From Ophiosphaerella korrae (lineage: Eukaryota > Ascomycota > Dothideomycetes > Pleosporales > Phaeosphaeriaceae), in NCBI GenBank assembly GCA_028456385.1, contig JALNQF010000058.1, forward strand, positions 62,001 to 126,000: a stretch of 64,000 bases of DNA, written 5' to 3'. A model generated the notes under the pieces. That model worked only from the letters and a program-made list of their open reading frames with translations, had not been told where the DNA came from and did not search any database. Both the position numbers and the translations under genes were made by a program. The first letter of the stretch is position 1, and each line of letters opens with the position of its first letter. This document shows positions 1-9,593 of the stretch, in pieces.

Positions 1-1183
1 TACCTCGAGCTAGAATAGTATCTACATAATGTAGATGTATCGTTCACTTATAGAAGAAGATGGTAAACTCAGCATTATTACTGTGATTTGGACTTGCACA
101 ATATAGCTTCACTGTCTCTAAATTCCTATCACTGATACATTACCTACTTCCGTAGGAATCCTTTACTAGTCGACTTAATTCAAAACCATATACTTTCCAA
201 GAGTTGGGTTTGGTCCTCAAAAGATTTTACTACGCTTTGTCTTTTGACTTAAAATGCTCTGTAGTAGGAACTCTCGTTCCGTTCGGCATTTCGCGCGCGA
301 CATTAGCCTAGCAGCCGCTGTACACACGATGTCCGCGATATATTGGATGATTGGAGTTCAATATGAAAGCAGTTGCTACTGTAAGCAGACCCGATAATAC
401 GTCTACCATAATCAATCGACGTTCCACGAAAGCTCCCCTGATAACTCCTTTAGGGAGCTTAGACCGGATGGCCCATGCTCGGTGTGTCTCTACGGTGGCG
501 AAAAGCAAGTGCGTAACCTGAAACGGTCACAGGGAGAACTGTTTCTGTTTGCAGAGGAGTATGCAGAGTGTTACCTAGAATTGGACGCGCTGTACAAAGA
601 GTATCACGGAAGCTATGCCCGGTACAATGCTTACCATTGAGTTCCTATTCCTCAACGTGTTCTCATTTGTCCGCCTTTGGCTACAACTGCCGCGGCCAGA
701 TCGATGCAAGCTTCAGTATGCGAAGATGTTGGTAGTGACTCAGACAATAGTATATGAAAAAAAAACATTGGAAAATATATTGCTGGTAGGCCATAAAAGA
801 TGCTAAAATATGGCAGAACTTTGCTACCTGGGTATACTCCAAACTGTTTGGCTTTGGTAGATATATGTAGCGAGCAAGCCCGTAGAAGTGCTTTCCATAC
901 CATTGACATGGGCTCGGAAGAAAACAAGAGATGAAAGAAATCACACGTGGGGGCGCATTCGGTGCACGCGCTATGACGGCATCGAGACCCCCGATTTACT
1001 CTCGACTAGCGGGGTAGCGCGTCAAGCTTCAGCCGACGCGTCTCGCCCGGCCGTTCCGTACCACCCACTACAATCACTACAATAATCAAGGCAAAGTTAC
1101 ATTCACTCAAGCTGAGGTTTCTTGGATACCTTGACAACAGAAAATCTTGACAGATTAGAAACTGAACTATCATCCCTTATAAA
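1..1183. other. Gene-poor left edge
   Basis: No intact gene is visible before the LRR gene. The first 300 bases look AT-rich. A coding-like but stop-interrupted stretch at 398-754 is listed separately. The short open frames on either strand lack recognisable motifs and overlap each other. Confidence 0.5.
398..757 (+). pseudogene. Possible decayed coding fragment with a CxxC pair
   Basis: One plus-strand frame is open from 398 to 637 (80 codons), is interrupted by TGA at 638-640, and stays open to TGA at 755-757. The translation looks protein-like: it has a Cys-x2-Cys pair (CSVC), then a charged, Tyr- and Glu-rich segment (for example AEEYAECYLELDALYKEYHG). It has no ATG at its head. The internal TGA could come from CGA by one C-to-T change. 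The family is not recognised. It could also be a missed exon of a gene that extends off the window, or chance. Confidence 0.22.
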
Positions 1184-2983
1184 ATGGAAAGCGACCCAGT
1201 GCCACCATCCTCGCCCCCATGCGCGACCACCCAGGATATCCCCAGCTCGCCCTTCTTCGATCGGTGCCAACATGCCATCTCGCCCAAATCGAGCTCCCCA
1301 CCTCCCGTCTTCTCCAGCGACGACTCACGCGAATCCGCCGATTTGACCAACTATGAATCACCTCGCATTTTCAAGAATAAGCGCAAAGGCGCGTGGTGGG
1401 ACAACAGCGAATCCGCCCACAACACGCCAAACACTAAGAAGACCAAGATGACGCGCAACTATGACTCGGGCGTGTACATGATGAGTGATTGTGCCAGCAG
1501 CTCAGAAAGCCTGTTATCAGCGCACAAGGCACCATTCGGCTTCGACGGCGCGTTCGATCAACCAGCTTCTCATCCACCAGTCCAAGCAAAGGATGCCCCG
1601 ACAGAGTATATTACCAAAGCAGAAGAGTATTTTTGCAAAATATTGAACCCTGGTCTCGAGGAAAATTGTCAGGCATATAACTTTGAAGGCCTTGGCTTGG
1701 AGGATGACGACATCAGACGAATTGGTGAGATTACATCCGTCATCAGGATGGTCCCAGACCCAGGGAGTGAGCTGCCAGCAGAAGGGCAATATCGTTCTAT
1801 GTTACCTGAGCTATACATCAACTTCAGACGCAATCGGCTCGTTCGACTTACGCCGTCGCTGTTCAATCTTTCAGCCCTGACTACGCTTAATTTGTCTGAC
1901 AATGGCATCTCAGAGCTCCCGGCACAAATTGGTCAATTGCCTAATCTTCAAGAACTGCATATATCGAACAATCCCTTGAAGTGGCTTCCATTTGAATTTC
2001 TGGAATGCTACCGGTCACATGGAAGCATCATCTTGGGAGATAGTGGTGTCAACTGGTTGGGGCCCAAGGTTCCACAGCGGTGCATTGGTTCTTTCATTGA
2101 TTCAGACGGAAATGGCAATCGGAGAGAGGCGTGGGCTGCAACTGGTCTCCCAATGTATGACTCGTGGGACAACCCTTCTTTGAGTTCTGTTCTTGGTCGC
2201 TCCAGCTGGCTTACCGATTACTCGACCTACCATGACTCGCTGGACACTCAACTTTTGCAATCCAATCTGTCAACTATTTACAGCTCCCTAGCTACATCTC
2301 CCTATCGCAGCCAATTTATATGGTACATACGTATCAGTGAGATCAACAACCAACGAAAACTCAAAACGCCTGTCAATCACGATGGTGTTGCCTCCTTCCC
2401 ACACCATCCCACCATCCACCATGAAGAGGATCGTGCGGCTTGCTACCAACGCCCACCACGATACCTGGCACGCACACAAGCCTCATACTATGATCAATCT
2501 GGTGACCTCATCAAAGGTTCTCCACAGTTCCCTTCTTCCGCAACCTCCGATTACGAAGTCATTACCGAGACTTCTCGTGGAGTACATGGTGTTCCCTCTT
2601 CATGGTTCACACCGCCCACCGCCAGTACCATGACTTCCCTCGCCACACTTTCTCTTCATGTTGCGCTACGGCAAAAGGAACAAGACGGACTCAGCACGGA
2701 AGATGTGCGCAGGTACATTGGCAAGCCAATTCCTCGTGTCGCTGACTCGATCCTCACAAAGGCCGATTACAACGCCTTATCTGGCTTTTCCCAGTTCAAA
2801 AAGTGCCACATGTGTTCGAAAGAGTACATTGTTCCGAGAGCGGAGTGGATAGAATGGTGGCTTGTTGGTGACTTGGAGATTTACCCTTTCAAGGTGCAGA
2901 TGTGCTCTTGGGCATGCGTTCCAGAAGCCATGAGACGAAAACCCGAGAAGGAACTGGTTTGGGAGGAACAGGAGGTCAATTGA
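1184..2983 (+). CDS. Leucine-rich repeat protein with a Cys-rich C-terminus
   Basis: This single-exon frame encodes 599 residues. The first 150 are Ser/Pro-rich, probably disordered, with basic patches (around KNKRKGAWW and KKTKMTR). About residues 205-275 hold three or more leucine-rich repeats of the LxxLxLSxNxIxxLPxxIxxLPNLxxLxISNN type, the variant used for protein-protein contact. The C-terminus carries two Cys pairs, CHMC near residue 540 and CSWAC near 575, possibly one zinc site. No signal peptide or membrane segment is seen. The first ATG of the frame was chosen. A part at about residues 365-420 reads less naturally, so a small in-frame intron from near 2322 cannot be excluded. The partner and pathway cannot be told from sequence. 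Confidence 0.85.
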   Translation: MESDPVPPSSPPCATTQDIPSSPFFDRCQHAISPKSSSPPPVFSSDDSRESADLTNYESPRIFKNKRKGAWWDNSESAHNTPNTKKTKMTRNYDSGVYMMSDCASSSESLLSAHKAPFGFDGAFDQPASHPPVQAKDAPTEYITKAEEYFCKILNPGLEENCQAYNFEGLGLEDDDIRRIGEITSVIRMVPDPGSELPAEGQYRSMLPELYINFRRNRLVRLTPSLFNLSALTTLNLSDNGISELPAQIGQLPNLQELHISNNPLKWLPFEFLECYRSHGSIILGDSGVNWLGPKVPQRCIGSFIDSDGNGNRREAWAATGLPMYDSWDNPSLSSVLGRSSWLTDYSTYHDSLDTQLLQSNLSTIYSSLATSPYRSQFIWYIRISEINNQRKLKTPVNHDGVASFPHHPTIHHEEDRAACYQRPPRYLARTQASYYDQSGDLIKGSPQFPSSATSDYEVITETSRGVHGVPSSWFTPPTASTMTSLATLSLHVALRQKEQDGLSTEDVRRYIGKPIPRVADSILTKADYNALSGFSQFKKCHMCSKEYIVPRAEWIEWWLVGDLEIYPFKVQMCSWACVPEAMRRKPEKELVWEEQEVN

Positions 2984-3739
2984 AAAGTAGAAATATCAAA
3001 TCACGATGGGAATTTCTTCTTGATTCAACTTGATTCTCAATGACTAAAATGTAGCTGGCATGTAACCTATGGCATACCCTTCTAGCTTTTCCTTGGTCGT
3101 TATGTCTCCTCAAGGGTGGGGATATACCCCAAGGATTTTCAGGATGCTTTTACCGATCAACATTATGGTTATGACTTCATGGAGGCATAGAGGAATACAA
3201 ATTGTCCCCACGGCCTCTTGCAAGGGAGTTTAGGTGAACTGATGAATATCTATTTTTCGCCAAGTTATCGAGTCATATTTCTAGCAGTCCTGCAAACAAA
3301 GTGAATGTGATGTTTGAGCTGAACAACCGACAATATATATATCAGTATGAACAGTGCGGGAGAATGACCGTAGCTATCAGCACCAGCAGATGTTGGGAGT
3401 CCAGGCGCCTAGTTGTGCAGTAGATTAATTCCTCACGCTATGCAGAGGCATGATACTTGACGGTATCGATCTTTTGCACATTCCTATTTCCGACAACCCT
3501 AGATGACCTCACGATATCAATGCAGAGGTATTTAAAGACCCGTCATCCCAACACTGGCTAGTTATCGCCGTCTCGTGAATCATTGCATGAGACTCTACTT
3601 TTGTCTACTTTTCTACGAGTGGATCGATCTCAGCCATGTGTTCTTACATTTTGGTTCGAGACACTCGTATACTAACCAACAGCTTTTCTTTGTTCTTTTT
3701 TCTTCTGTGTTTCATTTTGCAGAGCACAGTTTTGGGCAT
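2984..3739. other. Intergenic region
   Basis: No gene is seen. It should hold the 3' end of the LRR gene and the former promoter of the decayed WSC gene. Its last 150 bases are pyrimidine-rich. Confidence 0.5.
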
Positions 3740-4592
3740 ATGAGACGGTCTAATTTCTGCCTCTTGGCAGCTGCAAACTGTCATGTCAAGGCTAGTTTGA
3801 TCACCGACTTGGATCCGAAGACAGCTAAATCCCTGGGCACAGGAGACGACCTTGTTCTACAATCAAGACGAGATGATAGACCAACTTTGTCAATCTCGGT
3901 GCAAGACCGTGTATCTGTACTTTGGTATCCAATACGGCTGAGACTGTCGATGCGCAATCGCAGATCCGATAGCTGGAAAGACCGCATCGACAGCCGGATG
4001 CTCGTATCCCAACTCTGGAAACTCCCACTCAGCGTGGTGGCGGTGTCAACAATTTCGATGTTTGGGGACCCCCCCCCCACCGGCTGTCGACCTGACTCTA
4101 CAATACACCCCTGCAACCGATGCCAAATACATTGGACGTATCACCAATACCCCACAGGCATTAGAAGATAGCAAAGCCACGCAATCTGGCCCGACGGGTT
4201 TGACTCGTGGAAACTGCTACGAGTATTGTACGAGTGCGGCGACACAAGGCGAACCATTCAAATACTTTGGTCTTTCGAACGGCGATACTTGCACCTGTGC
4301 CAGCAGCTACGAGTTCGGTCGTGCCAACAGCGTAACCGCCTGCTCGACACCAGGAACAGCTAAGCCTGCCACTGGAGACAACACACAATCTGGTGGTAGT
4401 CTCGATCATGTTGCCCGCTATGAGAACGTCAAGTTCGACTCGGTACGTCCGCATTTCACCATCTTGTGCTCAAAACTGTGCTCTGAAAAATTGGCAAGGC
4501 CGACATTGGGTGGGCACAGCAAAGGATGGACACGACAATGGACGAACACGATGGTGGGCGGGCACAAAAATGGATGGACACGGCAGCAGTAA
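3740..4592 (+). pseudogene. Decayed WSC-domain protein (two WSC-like modules)
   Basis: WSC modules are Cys-rich carbohydrate-binding domains of secreted or wall-sensor proteins. The second module is intact in one frame from about 4190: CYEYC, then KYFGLSNGDTCTCAS, then a late Cys. The first module is recognisable (QLCQSRC, YFGIQYG, DCRCA) but broken. TGA at 3939-3941 falls where WSC domains have a residue between YG and the next Cys, so CGA to TGA is likely. The GGGVNNFDVWG motif that should close the module is in another frame, which implies two compensating indels, one near 4025 and one in the C tract at 4069-4078. The ATG at 3740 is only a guess at the old start. After about 4450 the frame runs into non-homologous sequence with a short duplicated segment (GGATGGACACG). 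No functional product is expected. Confidence 0.75.
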
Positions 4593-5249
4593 AAAACATG
4601 GGTCTGGCTCAACATCGCTTCTGTATATCAGCAATTACTAAGACTACAACTCCTCCCCATCTCTACACTGCCCTTTATCCATTTGACATGCATGCCTATT
4701 ATCCAAAATGACTGCTATTTCCTTTATAGGACCCCCACTTTGATAAACGCTCTAAGATTCTACTAACGCTGTTTCCCTTGTCAATAAGGTTCAACATACT
4801 ACAAACTAAGCACCATACCTACGTACCAACATCAACACGGCTCGTATCATAGTACTCGTGAACATAAACATCTTCCTGAATGTGTCCAATCAATACACAG
4901 CATAGGAGGCACCTGCACATTGAGATCAAAATTCTAGGATACCGGCATGTCTTTCTCGTCATCACGCCGCGACTAACTGAATTTGGGCATGTTCGGAAGT
5001 GGCTGCCCCTTGACATTTTGACGGAGACAGGTTTAGACAGCTGGGCTTGATAAAAACAAATAGAATGGCTCTGTTGTTGTTCTTCCCTGCAGGATAAATG
5101 CGATACAATCGTTAGTTAATTTCGAAGTATGCGTAGAGCATAAGCGACGGATTGAAGATTTAGAAATGAAGATTAACGGGGAAATGTATGGTCATGAATA
5201 AGACTCTGATATGTGTCGATTGCGATAAAACATTGAAGAACTCATCAAA
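4593..5249. other. Intergenic region
   Basis: No supported gene. It separates the decayed WSC gene from the 3' end of the minus-strand Rossmann-fold gene. Confidence 0.45.
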
Positions 5250-6029
5250 TCAAAGACCAGCCATCCGCCTGATCGCCACATTCGATAACAGCGTACCGTT
5301 CATTCCAATACCACTCCCTTGTAATGGCTCGCCATTGGACATAGCCAACTCCGTCAGAATCTTACCCATTGGTTGCGTAGGTAACATCAAACTCTTGTAT
5401 ACCACGTTTAGTGGCGCTATTAATACCCGCTTGTACATAGGCTGTTGTGGAATGAAGGGGTGGATGGCTGGATGGTTGGTCCAGTCAACACCACCTAGCC
5501 GCGCATTGTACACTTTGAAGAAAGGATTTTGCTTGGAAAAATCGAAGAGCGCGCTTTCGATCTGCCCTTTGGCCCGCCCAAAAATCGGCGTAAACATGCC
5601 TGGTGTTTGTGTTGCGCCTTCGCCAGAAACGTAGAGGAACGTGAAGGGCGAGTCGGGGTGGAGGCTCGAGAAAGCCTTCGCGGCAGCAAGAGCGTAATCA
5701 TGTGTTATTTCAATGTACTGCCTGTCACTAAGTTAGGATGTGCTTGAAAAGGATGTGTGGCGATTAGGGACATGCTCTTTGTTTACGTCGTTTTGTGAGA
5801 CACCGAGTGCCCACACGCACCCATGAGCATCCTTGAGCTCGTCCAACAGCGCCTTGTCGTATGTCTTGAAGTCTTTATGAATAATGACCTTTGCCTTATC
5901 ATGGCCCTCTGCCATCTTCACAGGACGTCGACTAAGAATTGATATGCGAGTGATGCTTTGCTCGGCGAGCATGTGGTGGAGCACGGAAGCACCCACAAGG
6001 CCAGTCGCGCCAGTGAGTATCAGGTGCAT
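5250..6029 (-). CDS. NAD(P)-binding Rossmann-fold (atypical SDR/NmrA-like) protein
   Basis: There are two exons, 5772-6029 and 5250-5717, joined by a 54-bp GT-AG intron (5718-5771). The product is 241 residues. The N-terminus has the dinucleotide-binding loop GATGLVGASV (residues 7-16) after a short beta strand, then ILSRRPVK, which would contact the cofactor phosphate. Beyond the join, YIEITHDYALAAAKAF and FTFLYVSGEGA continue the fold without interruption, which supports the intron. Length and layout match small fungal NmrA/HSCARG-like oxidoreductases. The substrate is unknown. It is the only clearly intact gene between the LRR gene and the lectin gene and is flanked by two decayed genes. 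Confidence 0.82.
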
Positions 6030-6684
6030 CGCGAAATCGGTGTAGGGATTTATGTGCCTATAGCTATGTGATTAACTGGGAGGGCAACGATTGTATTTAT
6101 CGAGGTAACTAGGTAAGCGCTACTTACAATTGGGTTGAGCTGTCATTGTTTGCAAATATATGGCCAACGCCCGACTCTTTTGAACAAGCCGGACCGCCAT
6201 TCGAACGACTGGCGGCTTACTCGGGTCTTGTGATCATGGAGTTAGCTGACTACCGAACAGCATTGGAGAATAGTTTTCTGACGAGTCGAGTCTGGATGTC
6301 AGAGTCCGTATGTCGTCCGTTTGCCAGGCGCGATGGCCCGGTAGCTCCGTACTATCCCCGGAGGGCACCCTGGCTCTTGGTCAATTGAGTGGCTGACCCA
6401 GCAGCCAAAAGTTATTTAGACTAACGCACATCCACTCGTAACAGAACAGCCCCTGTAACAGAACAACGTACAGGTACGCTATCGGACAAATACCCGTGAC
6501 CCAGAATTAATTATTTTTTCCCAAGGATTTCAGGCTAGGAGCATTTTCAAGGCCCTAAATCCTGTAACGTGGTTGGTAAGCGAGTGGCGCCCCTGACTAT
6601 AGGTGAAAACAACATAAAGCTTCTAGTGCTACAGCGAGTGCAATAGCTGGTTCTCGACTTCAGGGCTCTCGAGGGCGCTCAACA
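6030..6684. other. Intergenic region upstream of the Rossmann-fold gene
   Basis: No convincing gene. An 80-codon plus-strand frame at 6146-6388 has no recognisable motif. The region includes the promoter side of the minus-strand gene that starts at 6029. Confidence 0.45.
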
Positions 6685-7440
6685 TTAAGATAGTATCGTT
6701 AGGGGTAATCTAAAAAGAGTATCGATAGTATTGCTTGCAAGTACTAGGTGATAATAACAAAAGTGAGCACAGCTATATGAGAGTAATGAACGTGGCGACT
6801 TATTTACAAGCAGCAATATCTTCGATACGGGCAGCCTTTCACATACACTCCCAAACCAGATCAGCCCCAGAACACTATGGCCTAATGATTGCTGTCTGGC
6901 AGTGTTTGCATAGCAACCGTCGCCTTGGTGCAGACGAAATGCACCTGAGTAGACTGCATTCTGAGTAGTGTATTTGACAGCTTGTTGGGCGAGGGCATCA
7001 GTTGACTCTGGCCCCTTAGGCCCGGCCAGTTGACAAGTTTGCCCAGCGTCGTATAGCGGCTGACCGGTGATGTAAATAGTCGCGTTCGATGCTACGTATT
7101 GGCGGGCATTAGCAATGAGCTGCTTGACTTCATTGCAGGTGGCCCCGTTCGTGAAGATGCAGACTTGCACCCAGACTGCGGTAGGTTTCTCGTATTTGGC
7201 TACTTGCTTATCAAAAAGCTACCAGGATTGCGAGTTGGTGTTCGCCTAGGACTGGACAACCATACCGCTGGTACCATATGGTCCCCACGTGCGCTGCCCG
7301 TTGACAGCAATATATCCTTGGGCGACATTTTCGCCCACTGAGCAGCCGATGAAACCCATAGAGTGGGCTGGATCGGCGGCATATGCAATCATTGCGACTA
7401 CACTGGCAGCTGCGAAAGAGGTAACAGGAGTGAAACGCAT
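6685..7440 (-). pseudogene. Decayed small secreted protein (SGNH/esterase-like)
   Basis: The reading frame starts at 7440 with a signal peptide-like segment (MRFTPVTSFAAASVVAMIAYA). It continues through MGFIGCSVGENVAQGYIAVNG and GPYGTSGMVVQS and later ATIYITGQPLYDAG and DGCYANTARQQ. This is the layout of a secreted fungal family with SGNH-hydrolase flavour (GCS near the start, late DGCxAN). Two in-frame TAG codons break it, at 7246-7248 (a Trp position, TGG to TAG) and 7219-7221 (a Gln position in SWQLFD, CAG to TAG). Both are C:G to T:A changes in CpA context, as RIP produces. The frame is otherwise intact across both stops, so the decay looks recent. After about 6880 the C-terminus diverges. 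The family assignment is from memory of such proteins. Confidence 0.7.
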
Positions 7441-7805
7441 AGCGATATTGCAGGCTGTATATTACGGACTCTTGAGAAAGGTTGACTTTGGTGTCGTTGA
7501 ACGTTGGTGGTATTCTTTTCTCTGAACTGTCCTTATATGTGCCATGAAGGAGATATCTTTGGAGTGAGAATAACTTGTATTTATCTAATTAACCGGCTTG
7601 TTTTAGTAAATGCAAACTTCATGATAGATTTGCGATCGATTGGGTCGCATTGATGAATAATTCAGTTTTTAGTCAACTAAGATCTAGCCTACTTTGACGT
7701 TGATAAATTAGCTTGGCTAGATAAGCGGACGATTAAATTACCTTGCATTAAAAGGTCAAATTACAGTAAGTTAACAGGAATGTTGCAATAGCAGGGGATG
7801 AGACT
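7441..7805. other. AT-rich gene-free region
   Basis: No gene is seen. It lies between the start of the decayed secreted protein gene and the first degenerate tandem array. Confidence 0.45.
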
Positions 7806-7949
7806 GGACGTCAGTAGCATACAGGGGACATCGGTGGTTAAACTAGCTATCGGTAGCGTATAACGGGACATCAGTGGTATCAAGTTAAGACGTCGGAAGC
7901 GTAAAATGGGGTATCAGTAGGATAAGCTAAGCATCGGTAGAGTATGAGG
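7806..7949. repeat. Degenerate tandem array, unit about 20 bp, seven copies
   Basis: Seven consecutive units of 20-22 bp share the pattern GGACRTCRGTRG followed by about eight looser bases: starts at about 7806, 7826, 7846, 7866, 7888, 7909 and 7930. Copies differ at many positions, mostly by transitions, yet the period is kept. No open frame spans it. Confidence 0.7.
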
Positions 7950-9197
7950 AAGGACCTATAGTTTATAAAGCACAGATTTAAGCAATCTATATTCGTCTGC
8001 TACAATCCATCGAAACGACCCAAGAAGGATGGGTCTCGACAATCACGTGGTCTCGACAACGTCGACTCAATCAAGGTTATCAACACAGTGGACACTACTA
8101 ATCACCACTACTATACAGTCGCCACCCTCATTACCCTTAGATAGATCGTTTTTACCTTGCCTTAGCTCCTATCACCGAGCACTTACAAGCAATACTTGTA
8201 GGTTTACCAGGAGTACCTCAAAGTTCCTAAGTAAATAATTGAATAGTATATAATCTGTTGTATGCATCGAGTGTCGATGTAAAGAGAGCGAAGATCCCGC
8301 TTTTTCGGTTTACCGATAACCTAGGCTACTCGGAGGAGTTTGTTTGATGGGATGTGTTCGTAGGAGGGGTTTACTTCTAGAGGTATATAAATATATTTAA
8401 AACATCGAATTCGACATCTATATCTGCTAGCATAACGGCTAGAGTTACTGGATTTAGGCATTTGCATGATCTCGATCTTAATTGAAGTAATTCAAGTTGT
8501 ATTTGGCACAACATGAGTAGCCACCCACCAAGGTACGAAGATAATTTGATATCTGATATAGTATTAAATGTAGAGTTCATATGGAATGCAGATGAGATGG
8601 GAAAGTAACTCACACGAGATCAATATTAACGACTTATTTGGGAGAAACTCGTCAACATCACGTAGCTTGAAAATACTATCGGTAGTTATGTAGTATATTA
8701 CGATAATCACTACCATTCAAGTAGAAACCCTTGAAGCTACCTAGACTATATATTAGTTATGTCATGTATAAAACGTTCTACGTTGTCGGCAATTGCCTCG
8801 CTTGCATATTGCTCCTTCTGTCCCACTCAAGATTCAGGATAGCTCAATATCGCTCAGCTAAACTTAGACAAAACGAGCAGAGGGCAAATATGGCCCAAAA
8901 AATACGATTTCAGCCGAAAGTTTCGGCATGTACCACAGTGCGCTGAAACAAGGATATGCGGTAGTGGTTTGGCTTGCTTATTTATAGGGTAATCAAATGG
9001 CCTCACCGTCGTGATCACAATTCTGAAGCCAGACTTCACTGTCATCGGACGGAACATTCTCTGTAGTATGCCGAGGCCTGTGCTAAGCGGAGGTTAGAGT
9101 GGCCGAGCTACTCGTAACCCAGCTCGCAAACTGTTTCTCGTGGACTGGGCGAGGTTTTTGTATCCATCCACCAGGTATTAATAACAGCAAGGCAGAT
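7950..9197. other. Gene-free AT-rich region with an imperfect inverted repeat
   Basis: No supported gene. At 8662-8740 there is an imperfect hairpin: GTAGCTTGAA at 8662-8671 pairs with TTGAAGCTAC at 8731-8740 (one mismatch), and GGTAGTTAT at 8681-8689 pairs roughly with ATAATCACTACC at 8703-8714. It could be a remnant of a small non-autonomous element, but no target duplication is clear. Confidence 0.4.
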
Positions 9198-9593
9198 ATG
9201 CAAGGCGTTTATAACGGAAATGTTGAGAGGTTCTGGCAATGTAAGCAAAAGCTCTGAGAGGATCAGGGGTACTACGCGTCCAACCGGGATCTCGAGAAAG
9301 ACAGCTTACGACAGCGAGCTGAGGCAATAGAGGCTCCTCTAGAGAGTCTGGGTGAAACTTTGCCAGCCTCAGAGGCGTACGATGGGGAAGAGCGAATTTT
9401 GAGCGATCTCAGGGAACTGGACGCTTTGAAGAATAGGCAGATTATGGACAAGAAAGGGGCTTTCAGACAGGCTACTTAGCGCAAAATCGAGAGAATCAGG
9501 CCACAGTTGGGGGCTGTGATGCCATACTTGCTAGCATAGCAATGGATCGTAACAGCATCAGAGAAGCTTGGATTAGAGGAGACGCCTACATAA
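9198..9593 (+). pseudogene. Decayed coding relic, unidentified, charged and helical
   Basis: A frame of 131 codons ends at TAA 9591-9593 and is broken by three in-frame stops: TGA 9255-9257, TAG 9477-9479 and TAG 9537-9539. Each is one C-to-T change from CGA or CAG. Between stops the translation is strongly protein-like and probably helical (for example NRDLEKDSLRQRAEAIEAPL and EERILSDLRELDALKNRQIM). Coding-like sequence may go on in other frames to about 9830 (HLCACGVKRPTHVIFGC). No family is recognised. A mobile-element gene or a lost cellular gene are both possible. Confidence 0.5.
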
